A DNA stretch of 64,000 bases from Ligustrum vulgare (taxonomy: Eukaryota > Streptophyta > Magnoliopsida > Lamiales > Oleaceae), in assembly GCA_963555705.1 (NCBI GenBank), contig OY743172.1, positions 66,794,602-66,858,601 on the forward strand, in the 5' to 3' direction. A program made the position numbers and the translations under genes. Every line of letters begins with the position of its first letter. Position 1 is the first letter of the stretch. The notes below the pieces were generated by a model. That model made no database searches. It saw only the letters and a program-made list of their open reading frames with translations, and was not told the origin of the DNA. This document shows positions 12,399 to 22,033 of the stretch, piece after piece.

Positions 12399-13570
12399 AT
12401 GGCTAATACACATACATCGAGTGGGTAAGATTCTAATGCCCAAACTAAAGAATTGCGGGAAACGCTACAAACCCTTTAGGCTACAATGATGAGACAAGTG
12501 GAGGAAACGGCTACAATGATGAGGCAAATGGATACAATAGGTGGGAGGTTGGATAGGTTAGAAACAAGGAGGGAGGATCCACCTCCAAGGGATAATGCTG
12601 AAAGAAGGGGGAATAGGAGATGAATTAGAGATGAGTTTGAGGATGAGTTGGAAAGTGAAGGGGGTAGTGACCAAAATTGGAACATGGGTAGAAATAGAGG
12701 AGAGCGTTATTATAGGGGCTTTGATCGGGGACATCCGAGGGAGCCTAGAGGTAGGGACGGAGTGGATGGAAAAATTGGGAGCATAAAAATGAGAATTCCT
12801 TCTTTCCATGGGAAAAGTGACCCGGATGCTTACTTAGAATATGAAAGGAAAATGGAGTTGATTTTTGAATGCTATAGGTACTCCGAGGATAAAAAGGCTA
12901 AGTTGGCGGTGGTGGAGTTTACCGACTATGCCTTAGTTTGGTGGGATAATTTATTGCTCACTAGGAGGAGGAATTTGGAGGGTAGTGTGGAGAGTTGGGA
13001 TGAGTTGAAGAGTCTTATGAGGAAAAGATTTGTCCCTAGTCACTATTATAGGGGGCTCTATCAAAGAGTACAAACTCTTACTCAAGGATCTAGAGGGGTT
13101 GAAGATTACTACAAGGAGTTGAAGAAGGCCTTGATGAGGGAAACATAGAGGAGGATAGGGAAGCCACCATGGATCGTTTTATTAGTGGATTGAATAGGAA
13201 AATAGCCAATGTGGTGGAGTTGTACCATTATGTGGAAATGGAAAAGTTGGTGCACATGGCTATCAAAGTGGAGGATCAATTGAAAAAGAAGGAGCAATTT
13301 AAGAAGAAGGGACAAGAAAAGTATTTGGGGGGTCCTAGTTCCACTTGGAAGTCTAAGTGGGAGAATGATAAGATTGATAAAATACCACTTAAGGACAAAG
13401 TTGAGACATCTAAGGGGAAGGAAGTAGGCTTCCTCAAGGATAATCCCAAGGTTGTTCCTACCGCTTCTAGGAGTAGGGATATTAAGTGTTTCAAGTGTAG
13501 GGGTCGGGGGCATTATCCTCGGGAGTGCCCTAACAATAGAGTGATATTTATTAAAAATGGGGAGTGGTAG
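12399..13570 (+). pseudogene. gag of element C (capsid plus CCHC zinc knuckle), broken
   Basis: The reading starts at ATG 12399. In-frame stops lie near 12426-12475 and at 12621, and there is a frameshift near 13140. The conserved capsid region (RIPSFHGKSDPDAYLEYERK ... FVPSHYYRGLYQR) spans about 12790-13060. A zinc knuckle, [14 protein letters not shown], lies near 13489-13530. It then reads through a TAG at 13568 into the protease. The family forms virus-like particles; this copy cannot. Confidence 0.85.
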
Positions 13571-13597
13571 TCAGAAGATGAAGATGAGGGAGAGCAA

Positions 13598-14158
13598 GTG
13601 CAAGGGAAAGATGATAGTGAGAGTGAAGAAGAAAGGGTGGAGGGAGTTGTTAGTCCACCAAAGTCCTTGGTTACCATGGGATCTCTCAACACACAAGCTA
13701 AGGTTGATGAAATAGCTAAGCAAAGGGAAAACATTTTTCATACTAGGTGTATTGTGAGAGATAAAGTTTGTAGTTTCATCATTGATAGTGGGAGTTGGAC
13801 AAATGTGTTGAGTACTAACATGGTGGAGAAGCTAGGATTATCGATGACGCCACATCCTAATCCCTATAAATTGCAATAGTTGAGTGACTATGGGGAGTTG
13901 AAGGTAAGTAAACAAGTGCTTCTTATTTTCAACATTGGGACATATGAGGATCAAGTGCTTTGTGACGTGATCCCCATGCAAGCTACTCACATACTTTTAG
14001 GTAGACCTTGGCAATATGATAGGAAGGTGGTGTATGATGGGAGAAAGAACCGGTATAGTTTTCAAATGAATGAGAAACCCGTAACACTACTACCTTTGAG
14101 CCCGGAAGAAGTTTATAAGGACCAATTGAAGCTCAAAAGGGAGGAGGAGGAAAAATAA
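13598..14158 (+). pseudogene. Aspartic protease of element C, broken
   Basis: Same frame as the end of gag. It shows the retropepsin-like stretch CSFIIDSGSWTNVLS (active-site DSG) and, after an in-frame TAG at 13877, the second half with THILLGRPWQYDRKV. Ends at a TAA near 14158. The segment 14159-14390 continues in a Lys/Glu-rich linker with further stops. Confidence 0.8.
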
Positions 14159-14396
14159 AGAAGAAAGAAAAGGATGGAAGTGAGTGGGGAGCAATAAGAG
14201 AGTGGAAAAAAAGGTGAGGGGGTGAAAGAGAAAAGAAAGAGGGCGAAGGAGGTTGAGAAAAAAATTATTTTTTATGCCAGTAAGGGTGATGTGGAGAGAG
14301 CCTTAAAAGAAAATCAACACATACTTTTGATACATGGAGTCCCTCCTTACACTTGATGAACCACACCCTTCCCTCCCCAATTTAGCTGCCTCTTTG

Positions 14397-14919
14397 TTGC
14401 AGGAATTCGAGGATGTCTTTCCGGAAGAGATGCCTAGTGGACTTCCATCCATTAGAGGCATTGAGCATCAAATTGACTTCATTCCCGGAGCCGTCATTCC
14501 CAATTGACCGGCTTACTGAAGCAACTCGGAAGATACCAAGGAACTCCAAAAGCAAGTCGAGGAGTTGATGGGCAAAGGATATATTCGTGAGAGAATGAGT
14601 ACTTGTGCCGCGCCCATACTACTAGTGCCCAAGAAGGATGGAACCTATAGAATGTGCGTCGATTGCCGATCTATCAGCAACATTACGGTAAAGTTTCGAC
14701 ATCCCATTCCTAGGTTAGATGACATGCTAGACGAGTTGCATGGTTCTTGCATTTTTAGTAAGATCGATTTGAGAAGTGGATACCACCAAATTAGGATGAA
14801 AGAAGGAGATGTGGAAAACTGCATTTAACACTAAATATGGTTTTTATGAGTGGTTGGTTATGCCGTTTGGTCTCACTAATGCACCTAGCACTTTCATGAG
14901 ATTAATGAATTATGTTTGG
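14397..14919 (+). pseudogene. Reverse transcriptase of element C, N-terminal part (split gene)
   Basis: Encodes EFEDVFPEEMPSGLP, then after stops [37 protein letters not shown] and [15 protein letters not shown] (first catalytic-region motif), then [20 protein letters not shown] frameshift lies near 14825. The reading ends where a nested minus-strand LTR begins at 14920 and resumes at 26465 with LRAFIE, so the two parts join across 11.5 kb of nested DNA. Confidence 0.85.
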
Positions 14920-16107
14920 TGTTCACAAATATTTTGTGATGCGAGATATCCCTGCAAGTGTACGAGTCGTGAGAAGTAAGAAAGTGGACCTAGGAGTCCG
15001 AATCATCATCCCACGAAGACTTTTATTAAGAACCGAAATATATTAGTTCCTATCCTTATTTGAATGGGCAAAAGAGTTTGGTGTTTTAAGATAAAACTAA
15101 GAAAATAAACTAAAGAATTAAAATTGCGAATTTGTTTTATTTTTAAAGATGATTGTAAAGTAGTTGGGAATCCCGATTTCACCTAACCAATTAAATTAAC
15201 TCCAATTCCATGTTTTATTTCCTAAATATGTACTCTGTCAAATTCACTAATGTATATTGAAATTCCTCTTTCGAGTTTAAATCAATTCTACCTAAATAAG
15301 TCATCCATGTATCTCTAAAGAGGGTCCGAATATTCCTTATCTAGATGCATAACACACAAGAATTCACACAAGACCGCAATAATAACAAGAGTATATCTCT
15401 ATCTCTTGTCCAATTACTGAATTTAATACCTTGATCTAAGTTATTAATTCAGCTGTAGCGCCCCGAGTTCCGTATACCCGATTCACTACGTCATTTTCTG
15501 TCTAAATTTTTCGAATAATATTTTTGCGGAAGAAATAATTGAAATTCATTTTTGGCAACATTAAATAAACTGTAATGGCCGCTAAAATTGAAAACATTTA
15601 TGAAACCATTTGAAATAGTAAATCGAACCATTAATATTGTAAAGAAATTGCCAATATCATAATTTCTCAAATAAATGAACTTCTCTAAATTATTCGATTG
15701 TTTGGAAAATACGGAAATCATTAACGTCAAACTTTCAACCGTTCAACGATTATTGCCACCATCATTCATCGCTCGCCACCGTCTCCGAAACCTGCAAAAC
15801 TGTTAAAAGTAGGGTGAGTATTTCATGGGGGAAATACTCAGTAGACTCATCGCAAATTAATTTAATTTATAAGATGATTAAACACATAAATCCCGGCTCT
15901 TTATAAAACGGGCATTGATAGAGCTTCTTTATAAAACTGTTCTTGATAAAACTCATATTGTGCATTACAGCACGGGACATATTTTGCAAATCATATGCTC
16001 TTTGAAAACATCTCTTTGAAAACAGTTCTTTGAAAACCATATACTTATAAAACATTTTAATTATGCCAAGCATAATTTCTTTTGAAAGCATAACATAAGA
16101 TAGGATT

Positions 16108-16500
16108 GAAATCCTCATAAACATAAGAATTTTACCGAACTTAGGTGGTAAGAATTCTTATGTAGTAAAATCATAATAACAGTAAGTTTTCATCATAACA
16201 TAGGATAAAATCGAAATCCTCATAAACATAAGAATTTTACCGAACTTAGGTGGTAAGAATTCTTATGTAGTAAGTATACCAAGCATAATTTTCTGAAATT
16301 CATAGGGATCAATTGCATCATAACATAAGATAGGATCGAAATCCTCATAAACATATGCGACAGGAATTTTACCGAACTTAGGTGGTAAATCCTCATAAAC
16401 ATATGGAAAGATAGGAATTTTACCGAACTTCGTGGCAAATCCTCATAAACATAGGAGACACAAGAATGTTACCGAACTTAGGTGGCAAGAATTCTTATGT
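16108..16500. repeat. Tandem hairpin array inside the LTR (copied at 22688-23080)
   Basis: About five copies of a unit built on ATCCTCATAAACATA, then GAATTTTACCGAACTTAGG, then TGGTAAGAATTCTTATG. Within a unit AAGAATTTTACC and GGTAAGAATTCTT are near-complementary, so each unit can fold into a hairpin. The identical array sits in the other LTR. Confidence 0.7.
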
Positions 16501-16939
16501 GTAGCGCTACTAAAACTCCGGTCCCCTTAACATATCATAACTTATCATATGGGACCCAAAACAATCTTGGTAGATTGATTTCATAGCAATGATCCAAAAA
16601 AACATTTTCGTGAAGCATAGGGTATACTTACTTTTCGTAAAAACATAAAGTATATTTTCTTTTCATAAAAACATACTTACTTTTCATAACAACATAAGGT
16701 ATATTTACCTTTCATAAAAACATACTTGTTTTTCTTAAAAATTGACTTTCACAAGTCACATGACATTCATATGAAATCATAATTTAAATCAATTAATAAG
16801 TGCGAGTCTACCTCAAATCCGACGAGTGCAAAGTTGAGCGGGAATGACTTCAATTTCTTTAAATTCTCCGTACGCTTCGTCTTAGCCAATAAGTCACTTT
16901 AGTATATCGAATATATAGTTCAAAATGATAAATTATAAT

Positions 16940-17215
16940 TTGAGGACTAAAATTGATGTTTTGAAAGTTGAGGGACTAAAATGAATACTTTTGAAAGTTC
17001 AGGGACTAAAATAGATATTTTGAAAGTTAAGGGACTAAAATGAATACTTTTAAAACTTGGGCTTAAAAGTAAATCAGCAGGTACTGAAATAAAAGAGTTT
17101 AAAGTTAAAGGGCTGAAATAAATCATTTTAAAGCTTTGAGGCTGAAATGGATGAGTTTAAAACAGTAGGGACTGAATTAAAACAATTTAAAACATCAGGG
17201 ACTGATTTGCAAATT
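16940..17215. repeat. GGGACTAAAAT tandem repeats in the LTR (copied at 23520-23795)
   Basis: The unit, of about 30-35 bases, is GAGGGACTAAAATGAATA followed by a TTTTGAAAGTT stretch. It recurs at least four times and then decays into GGGACTGAATT and AGGGACTGATTTG versions. Similar motifs (TTTGGGACTGATT) occur in the LTR at 42468-44574, suggesting kinship. Confidence 0.65.
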
Positions 17216-18751
17216 CTGGAAGTTATTAAATAAATCAGATTTTTACCTTCTCTCTCTCACAATTCGTTCAACTCTCTCTCACTTCACTCTGTAACGAACG
17301 AAAAAAGGCGACCGGTGAGATGGAGGAATCCGACGCTACAGCCGGTGGAACACCGCCTCGAGGTGGCGGCGAGAGGCAACCAAGTAGGACGGTTCAGATT
17401 TTAGAGCTTAGTTACGGGATTTGGTGCGAGACCGAGGCTGAAATTTGGGGATTGATCTAGGTTGAAAACGAAATTAGAGTTCGAAGGTCTTCCGGCGACT
17501 ATCCGTTTAGATGACCGGTGATGAAGGTAGGTACTAGTTTTGTTCTGAGTTTGGTTTTTGGTTTGAGATTCAAGCTGGGCTGAGGGAGGTGGCGGTGGAT
17601 CTTGGTTTGGATGTGATTGATGATGATTCCGGCTTCTTCTATTTCTGGGTTTTAATTTGTGGCGTAACTTGCGACTGACTGTTGTGCGGTGGTGATGAAT
17701 GGTGGTGCCGGCGATTTGTGATTGGGGAATGGTTGGTGCAAACGGGGTTTGCAGTGGATGTATCCGATTGGTAGTGAATTTCTGACCGTGTGTGATGGTA
17801 GTGGAAGCAGAGTGGTGTAGTATCTGGTGGTGAAGATGGTGAATATGGTTGATGGCTTGATGAATTGGTTAACTGGTGGTTTGATCTGAAATGTAAATTG
17901 CTGGAAATGGAATTGGAAAATGGATGGAGTTGAAATTGATTGGTAGGGATAATGTGTTGAGATTGATTTGGTTATGGCAGTGGTGAATTTGGAGAGACAG
18001 GGCGTGGAGCTATTGCTGTAGATTGGTGCCAATGTGATGATGGTGCAGTTTGGGGTTCTGTGGTGGTGCTGAGATAGTGGAGATGGTGGTTGGTGATGCT
18101 GGTTGTTTGATGGAAATGGAAGTGAAGGTTGTGCAGTGATTGTTTTCTGATGGTGATGAAGATGATGATAGAGTTTGATGGGAATAAGTGTTGGTTTTGT
18201 GCTGTGGAGAAGATGATGAAGAAATGCTGTAGGAATTGGTTGCAGCTTTCATCATGTATAATGGAGTGGTGTCATGTATAATGGAGTGGTGGTGAAATAG
18301 ATGATAATGGAGAATATAATCATTATGTTCTTGCAACATAATGAATACATACGGGTGGTGGAGTTAGTGGGGAATAAAATCATTGAATGGAATAATTATA
18401 ATTTGGTTTAATATGATATGGTTTTGGTGTAAAGAGAAAAGAAAGGAGGAGAAAACATGGGGGATGAAATCAACTAAAAATTTAACTATCTTTGATCAAG
18501 AAACGTTTTTAAAACAGATATATTTTTGACTGAAAAATACATTTTGAAAATAATACTTTGAATAAATAATTAAATAACATAATTTTAGAAATTCGGATTT
18601 TAATTTAAAATCGAACAAATTCGATATTTCTTGACTTGGCTAGACGAATCCGTCGCGGCATTAATTTCAAAATAATAAATGAAATAGTAGCGACACAATT
18701 TTCTAAATATTAAAATAATTATTTATTGCATAAAAATTCTGGATCGCTATA

Positions 18752-18787
18752 ATCTTACCTCCTTAAAATAATTTCGTCCTCGAAATT
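18752..18787 (-). promoter_or_regulatory. Polypurine tract and chromovirus pol-end remnant of the cargo element
   Basis: On the minus strand this reads AATTTCGAGGACGAAAT, then AAGGAGGTAAGAT directly against the LTR. The same arrangement ends the pol region of many plant chromoviruses. Only this scrap of pol remains, which shows where the element came from. Confidence 0.75.
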
Positions 18788-19294
18788 AAACTTACTTAAT
18801 CTTATAATTTCTGAATACTTAATCAGAATCTCTTCTTTTTATCATCGAAAATTCTCAAAATAATCAAAGAATTACCTGAATATTTTCTCTACGTAAAATA
18901 CCCAAACATATCAACATAATATCATCAACTTATCTTTCCAATAATTGTAACCCAAAATTCAGTAAACAAATATCTCCCAAAACTAAGATTCTATACTTAA
19001 ATGTCACCACATTTCCTGCAAAGTATTTCTTTCACTTGTATATACGTATGAATTCTGATTCAATACGGTACTCATTTTACTTTCCACGTATCATCACATT
19101 ATACCAACATTATCATTATTAAAACAAAATATCAGTACCCATAATCCAAGAAAATATTCTAAATCTCCAATCAAATCTCCTTTATCGATAAAATTTAACA
19201 GCGCATTACTTCTTGTCTCCTCTTTTCATTAAAATAATCCTGCGCTTTCTTGCTGGTCACAACATCACGCGGATTCACTCAGATCCTTTACGCT

Positions 19295-19303
19295 TTTAAA
19301 TAG
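19295..19303 (+). promoter_or_regulatory. TATA-like box upstream of the cysteine-rich protein gene
   Basis: TTTAAATAG lies 41 bases before the ATG at 19336. The same nonamer occurs upstream of the LOG gene. A five-codon upstream ORF (ATG at 19307) sits in between. Position and sequence only; a start site has not been shown. Confidence 0.4.
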
Positions 19304-19335
19304 TTCATGCTGAGAAGAGGTTGAATCATCAAACA

Positions 19336-19887
19336 ATGGATATCATTCTTTCTAACATTCGCAAGTATTATTCCAGTCTTCCTATGAATGATCTGAGAAA
19401 GATCTATAAAATAAGGCTCGAAAGATTGAGGTTGCTAATGGCTCATGATATTCCAGAAGATGTTCGCTGGTTGATAGAAGCAAAGGTTCGACTATCTGGT
19501 GAATTACCATCAACATTTCCAAAACATATGCCTGGTTTAGGCAAAAGCACGTTCGCAAAGAAACGAAGAGCAAAAAGACTGGGTGGTTGCTACAAATGTG
19601 CTCGTTGGAACTGTAATACACGTTGCAAATCAGTAGGATATTCTTCTACTAATCGGGATGATAAAATCGAATTCATAAAGGGTGGACTGAGTAAGGAGTC
19701 TTTGGATGATATTCGAATGACTCTTGAGACGCACCCAAGTGGTTATGTACAACGTGAACTTCTCTCCTTATACGCTCAGTTTAACGAGGACAAAAATCGT
19801 TATAGTCTCCAAAATATAATATCGAAAGATCCTGTTTGCCAGTCTGTTTTACAAAATGAGGCTTCTGGCAGTTCAGCAATGATATAA
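19336..19887 (+). CDS. Cysteine-rich basic protein resembling carlavirus-type nucleic-acid-binding protein (retrotransposon cargo)
   Basis: The ORF of 183 aa has no introns and no lesions. I chose ATG 19336 because the frame upstream opens only from a TTG at 19321. Residues 1-60 are mostly helical and include an IPEDVRWLIEAK stretch. Residues 70-82 are a strongly basic patch (FAKKRRAKRL). It is followed by a putative zinc-binding cluster with Cys at 85, 88, 93 and 97 (C-x2-C-x4-C-x3-C; CYKCARWNCNTRC). A G-S-x-x-A-x-K-R-R-A-K patch directly before C-x2-C is the hallmark of the cysteine-rich nucleic-acid-binding proteins of carla- and allexivirus-type plant RNA viruses. These are usually shorter (about 100-140 aa), bind nucleic acid and act as silencing or host-growth modulators. 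The C-terminal 70 residues are unrecognised. It is antisense to the host retrotransposon and 299 bases upstream of the LOG gene. Assignment is by motif; it could be an unrelated plant zinc-finger protein. Confidence 0.62.
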   Translation: MDIILSNIRKYYSSLPMNDLRKIYKIRLERLRLLMAHDIPEDVRWLIEAKVRLSGELPSTFPKHMPGLGKSTFAKKRRAKRLGGCYKCARWNCNTRCKSVGYSSTNRDDKIEFIKGGLSKESLDDIRMTLETHPSGYVQRELLSLYAQFNEDKNRYSLQNIISKDPVCQSVLQNEASGSSAMI

Positions 19888-20103
19888 GGTAAATCTTTTA
19901 AAATATTTTGATGCTTTCTTTCACGCGTTTTGGAAATAAAAAAATTTTTCCTTTCTCGAGGTTTGATAAAGCTGGAAATAAAATATTTAATCGCCGAAAG
20001 GTGACAGCCTCGATACGATAAAAATATTCAAAAGTGGGCTGATTTTGTCAAAAGTAAATCTTTACTTTTTCAGAATCAATCAAAAACAGTAAATTTTTCC
20101 GGC

Positions 20104-20112
20104 TTTAAATAG
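20104..20112 (+). promoter_or_regulatory. TATA-like box upstream of the LOG gene
   Basis: TTTAAATAG, 83 bases before the LOG ATG, is identical to the box upstream of the neighbouring ORF. The 299-base spacer is long enough for a separate promoter. This suggests two independent plus-strand transcription units; not demonstrated. Confidence 0.45.
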
Positions 20113-20186
20113 CCAAACATATTTCATAGTTCAGGCATCCCAAAATCACATCTTCTTCGTAAGTTTTCCCTTCTTTACTATCAAAG

Positions 20187-20840
20187 ATGGAAGCACCAAA
20201 ACTTCGACAGATCAAAACTATTTGTGTATTTTGTGGATCAAAAGTAGGGAAAGGCTTCGGTTATCTAGAAGCGGCTGTAGATCTTGGAAAGAAACTGGGG
20301 GAAAAAGGTATCACTCTAGTATATGGGGGTGGTAGCAGTGGTCTAATGGGTTGTGTTTCCCAATCTGCTCTTGCAGAGAAATCAAAAGTAATCGGTGTTA
20401 TACCTGTCCCTTTGGTAGATGTTGCAGGCAAAACACGAGGGCATGAAGTTCAAACCTTATCCATCCATGAACGCATAACTTGTATGCTATATGGTTCTGA
20501 TGCCTTTATAGCCCTGCCCGGAGGTTTTGGTACCTTAGAAGAAATCTTTAACATTACCTCGTGGGCTCAACTAGATCTCCATACTAAGCCTATTGGGCTT
20601 CTGAATGTTAACAATTTCTTTGATGGTTTGTTAACCTTTCTTGATTATGCTGTGGAACAGGGATTCATCTCTCCATTTTCCAGAAGGCTTCTTATTTCTG
20701 CTCCTACTATTGATGAACTACTGGATAAGCTGCAGTCATATATCTCAATACAAGATCCAGCAGGAGTTAAGATAGATTGGTCGCAAGGAAGGGGAATCAA
20801 GCGAAAATGGAGTCCGGTTAATGTAAACTTAACTCTTTGA
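20187..20840 (+). CDS. LOG-like: LONELY GUY-type cytokinin riboside 5'-monophosphate phosphoribohydrolase (retrotransposon cargo)
   Basis: The 217-aa intact ORF is about the usual LOG length. LOG enzymes cleave the ribose phosphate from cytokinin nucleotides to release active free-base cytokinin in the cytosol. Motifs in order: CVFCGS at 13-18, YGGGSSGLMG at 46-55, SIHERITCM at 92-100 (Arg96 kept; the Lys that normally follows is Ile97), PGGFGTLEE at 111-119 (Glu119 of PGGxGTxxE), then SWAQLDLHTKPIGLLNV and ISPFSRRLLISAPT. Cellular plant LOG genes have several introns; this has none, pointing to capture through RNA. It is also visibly more diverged than typical plant LOGs (for example NITSWAQLD). 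It sits inside the young retrotransposon, antisense to it, next to the virus-type cysteine-rich ORF. Folding and both catalytic residues look preserved, so it may be active; the Ile97 change is a caution. Confidence 0.9.
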   Translation: MEAPKLRQIKTICVFCGSKVGKGFGYLEAAVDLGKKLGEKGITLVYGGGSSGLMGCVSQSALAEKSKVIGVIPVPLVDVAGKTRGHEVQTLSIHERITCMLYGSDAFIALPGGFGTLEEIFNITSWAQLDLHTKPIGLLNVNNFFDGLLTFLDYAVEQGFISPFSRRLLISAPTIDELLDKLQSYISIQDPAGVKIDWSQGRGIKRKWSPVNVNLTL

Positions 20841-21078
20841 ATCTTAGAATAGGTGGGGGTAGAGTACGGAGTATTCTCACTCTCGAGACACCCCTCCATT
20901 TACTAGGATTTCCTTAATGTTTAAATCTTGTGTATACTTCAAAGATTCCAGGTGGTAGATTACGGAGTATTCTTACTCTCGAAACACACCTCTTTGAAGG
21001 TTTCTTTATTTCCTCAAAAGATCAGAGGTGGTAGGATACGGCTACTCCGGAAACACATCTCTCATTCTGAGGATCTTT
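20840..21078 (+). repeat. Three tandem structured RNA units in the LOG 3' region
   Basis: Cores at 20851-20895, 20950-20991 and 21026-21060 share AGGTGG, TAG, TACGG, ACTC, CG and ACAC...CT. Each core can fold, and each is enclosed by a different outer helix. Copy 1: AATCTTAG (20840-20847) with CTAGGATT (20903-20910). Copy 2: AAAGA (20941-20945) with TCTTT (21003-21007). Copy 3: AAAGATC (21017-21023) with GATCTTT (21072-21078), next to AGAGGTG with CATCTCT. Apical helices also change in step: GAGT/ACTC, GAGTA/TACTC, CGG/CCG. Paired changes across copies support a real RNA structure. I know no family that matches. Confidence 0.65.
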
Positions 21079-21160
21079 CCATGTTTTTCTCTTATGCTTT
21101 CGTGTGTTTCATGTATTTCCTTTCCAGTGTGACTCTTGTGTGTTCTCCTTATGAGAAAAT

Positions 21161-21166
21161 AATAAA
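21161..21166 (+). terminator. Polyadenylation signal for the LOG transcript
   Basis: AATAAA, 321 bases after the LOG stop and downstream of the three hairpin units, within a T/TG-rich setting (TGTGTTCTCC upstream, TTTGTGATGTAAATG downstream) typical of plant poly(A) regions. The stretch 21200-22018 beyond it is AT-rich and holds nothing I can assign apart from the primer site at its end. Confidence 0.5.
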
Positions 21167-22018
21167 ATCTCTGCTATCATCTACTAAATCTCGTTTGTGA
21201 TGTAAATGATCTTGCATGTCTAACCTTAATTCCTTTAGTGGATGCTTATCATATTATGCTCTTAATTCCAAATGATAAAATTCTGGATAGAGTCTCCCTT
21301 GTAATTTGGACTTATCCAAACCATAAGCATACTTCATAACTCACAATAATAAATAACTCCACATTTGATCACAACGATCTAAAAATATTGAAAATGATTC
21401 CAACACTTCAATATCATCAAAATATCTCATAATTCAATTCATAATTCCTCAACATAACAATTTCAAATCATATTTTTCAATATCACAATATCACTTCCTT
21501 CCATACCTTAATTGGCTCAAAAGTTACTCATACTTATAAATATATGCCATAAATCATATTCCCAAAATTTATTCACAAAGTCAAACTTCATAATAAATTT
21601 CTCTTTAACATAGAGGCATAATAAATTAACTCAACATAATATCCATTACTTAATTCTCAATAAAATCATATTATTCCCATTATGCTCAACACTCGTTTTC
21701 TTTTAAAAAAATTTCTCATAATCATACATTAAAGCATATAAGTTATGACAAAGCATAACAACATCATTATTTTCGAAGAAATACATTCTTATTTCTCATA
21801 AATCATAAGTATCCGAAATACTCTTCATTCTTTCTCATAAATCAATAAAATGAGTATTCGAAATACTGAAATAACTTTAAACATCATAAACTTCTTTACC
21901 TCGGAGTTGGTGGAACGAATGATGGCAGTGGCAATCTTCATCAATAAAATTTTATAATGGAAAATATTTCTTGAAAATTCTTTTTGAAAATTTTTCCAGT
22001 CTACAGAAACGCAGACTA

Positions 22019-22030
22019 GCTCTGATACCA
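22019..22030 (-). promoter_or_regulatory. Primer binding site of the cargo retrotransposon (initiator tRNA-Met)
   Basis: The minus strand reads TGGTATCAGAGC, three bases inside the right LTR. This is the initiator-tRNA-Met primer site of chromoviruses. It proves that the right LTR is the 5' LTR and that the cargo ORFs are antisense. Confidence 0.88.
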
Positions 22031-22033
22031 ACT

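Larger units (their letters stand above)
15454..18751 (-). repeat. Left (3') LTR of the cargo-carrying retrotransposon
   Basis: On the plus strand it runs from TGTAGCGCCCCGAGTTCC to GGATCGCTATA, so the ends are inverted (TGTAGCG/CGCTATA). It contains a hairpin-rich tandem array (about 16108-16500), a GGGACTAAAAT tandem array (about 16940-17210), a CT-rich tract near 17250, and a GT-rich region (17500-18350) whose minus strand gives low-complexity His/Ser/Thr-rich ORFs that I do not support as genes. Confidence 0.9.

Noticed and set aside
12476..13513. Minus-strand ORFs opposite element C gag
   Set aside because: Antisense shadows of gag; the plus strand has clear capsid and zinc-knuckle motifs.
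17652..18339. Two minus-strand ORFs (126 and 109 aa, rich in Ser, Thr, Pro and His) inside each LTR of the cargo element
   Set aside because: Low-complexity composition from a GT-rich LTR stretch, overlapping each other. They are identical in both LTRs only because the LTRs are. No domain or start context supports them.
20950..21078. Hammerhead ribozyme suspected from CTGAGGA and GAAAC near the third hairpin unit
   Set aside because: The core pieces are in the wrong order and spacing: no stem II followed by GAAA after CTGAGGA.
20928..21200. Plus-strand ORF of 90 aa after LOG
   Set aside because: Overlaps the structured repeats and the poly(A) region; no recognisable features. The RNA structure explains the sequence better.
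21825..22031. Minus-strand ORF of 68 aa beginning at the primer site of the cargo element
   Set aside because: Runs through the primer site; no gag motif. Probably leader sequence.
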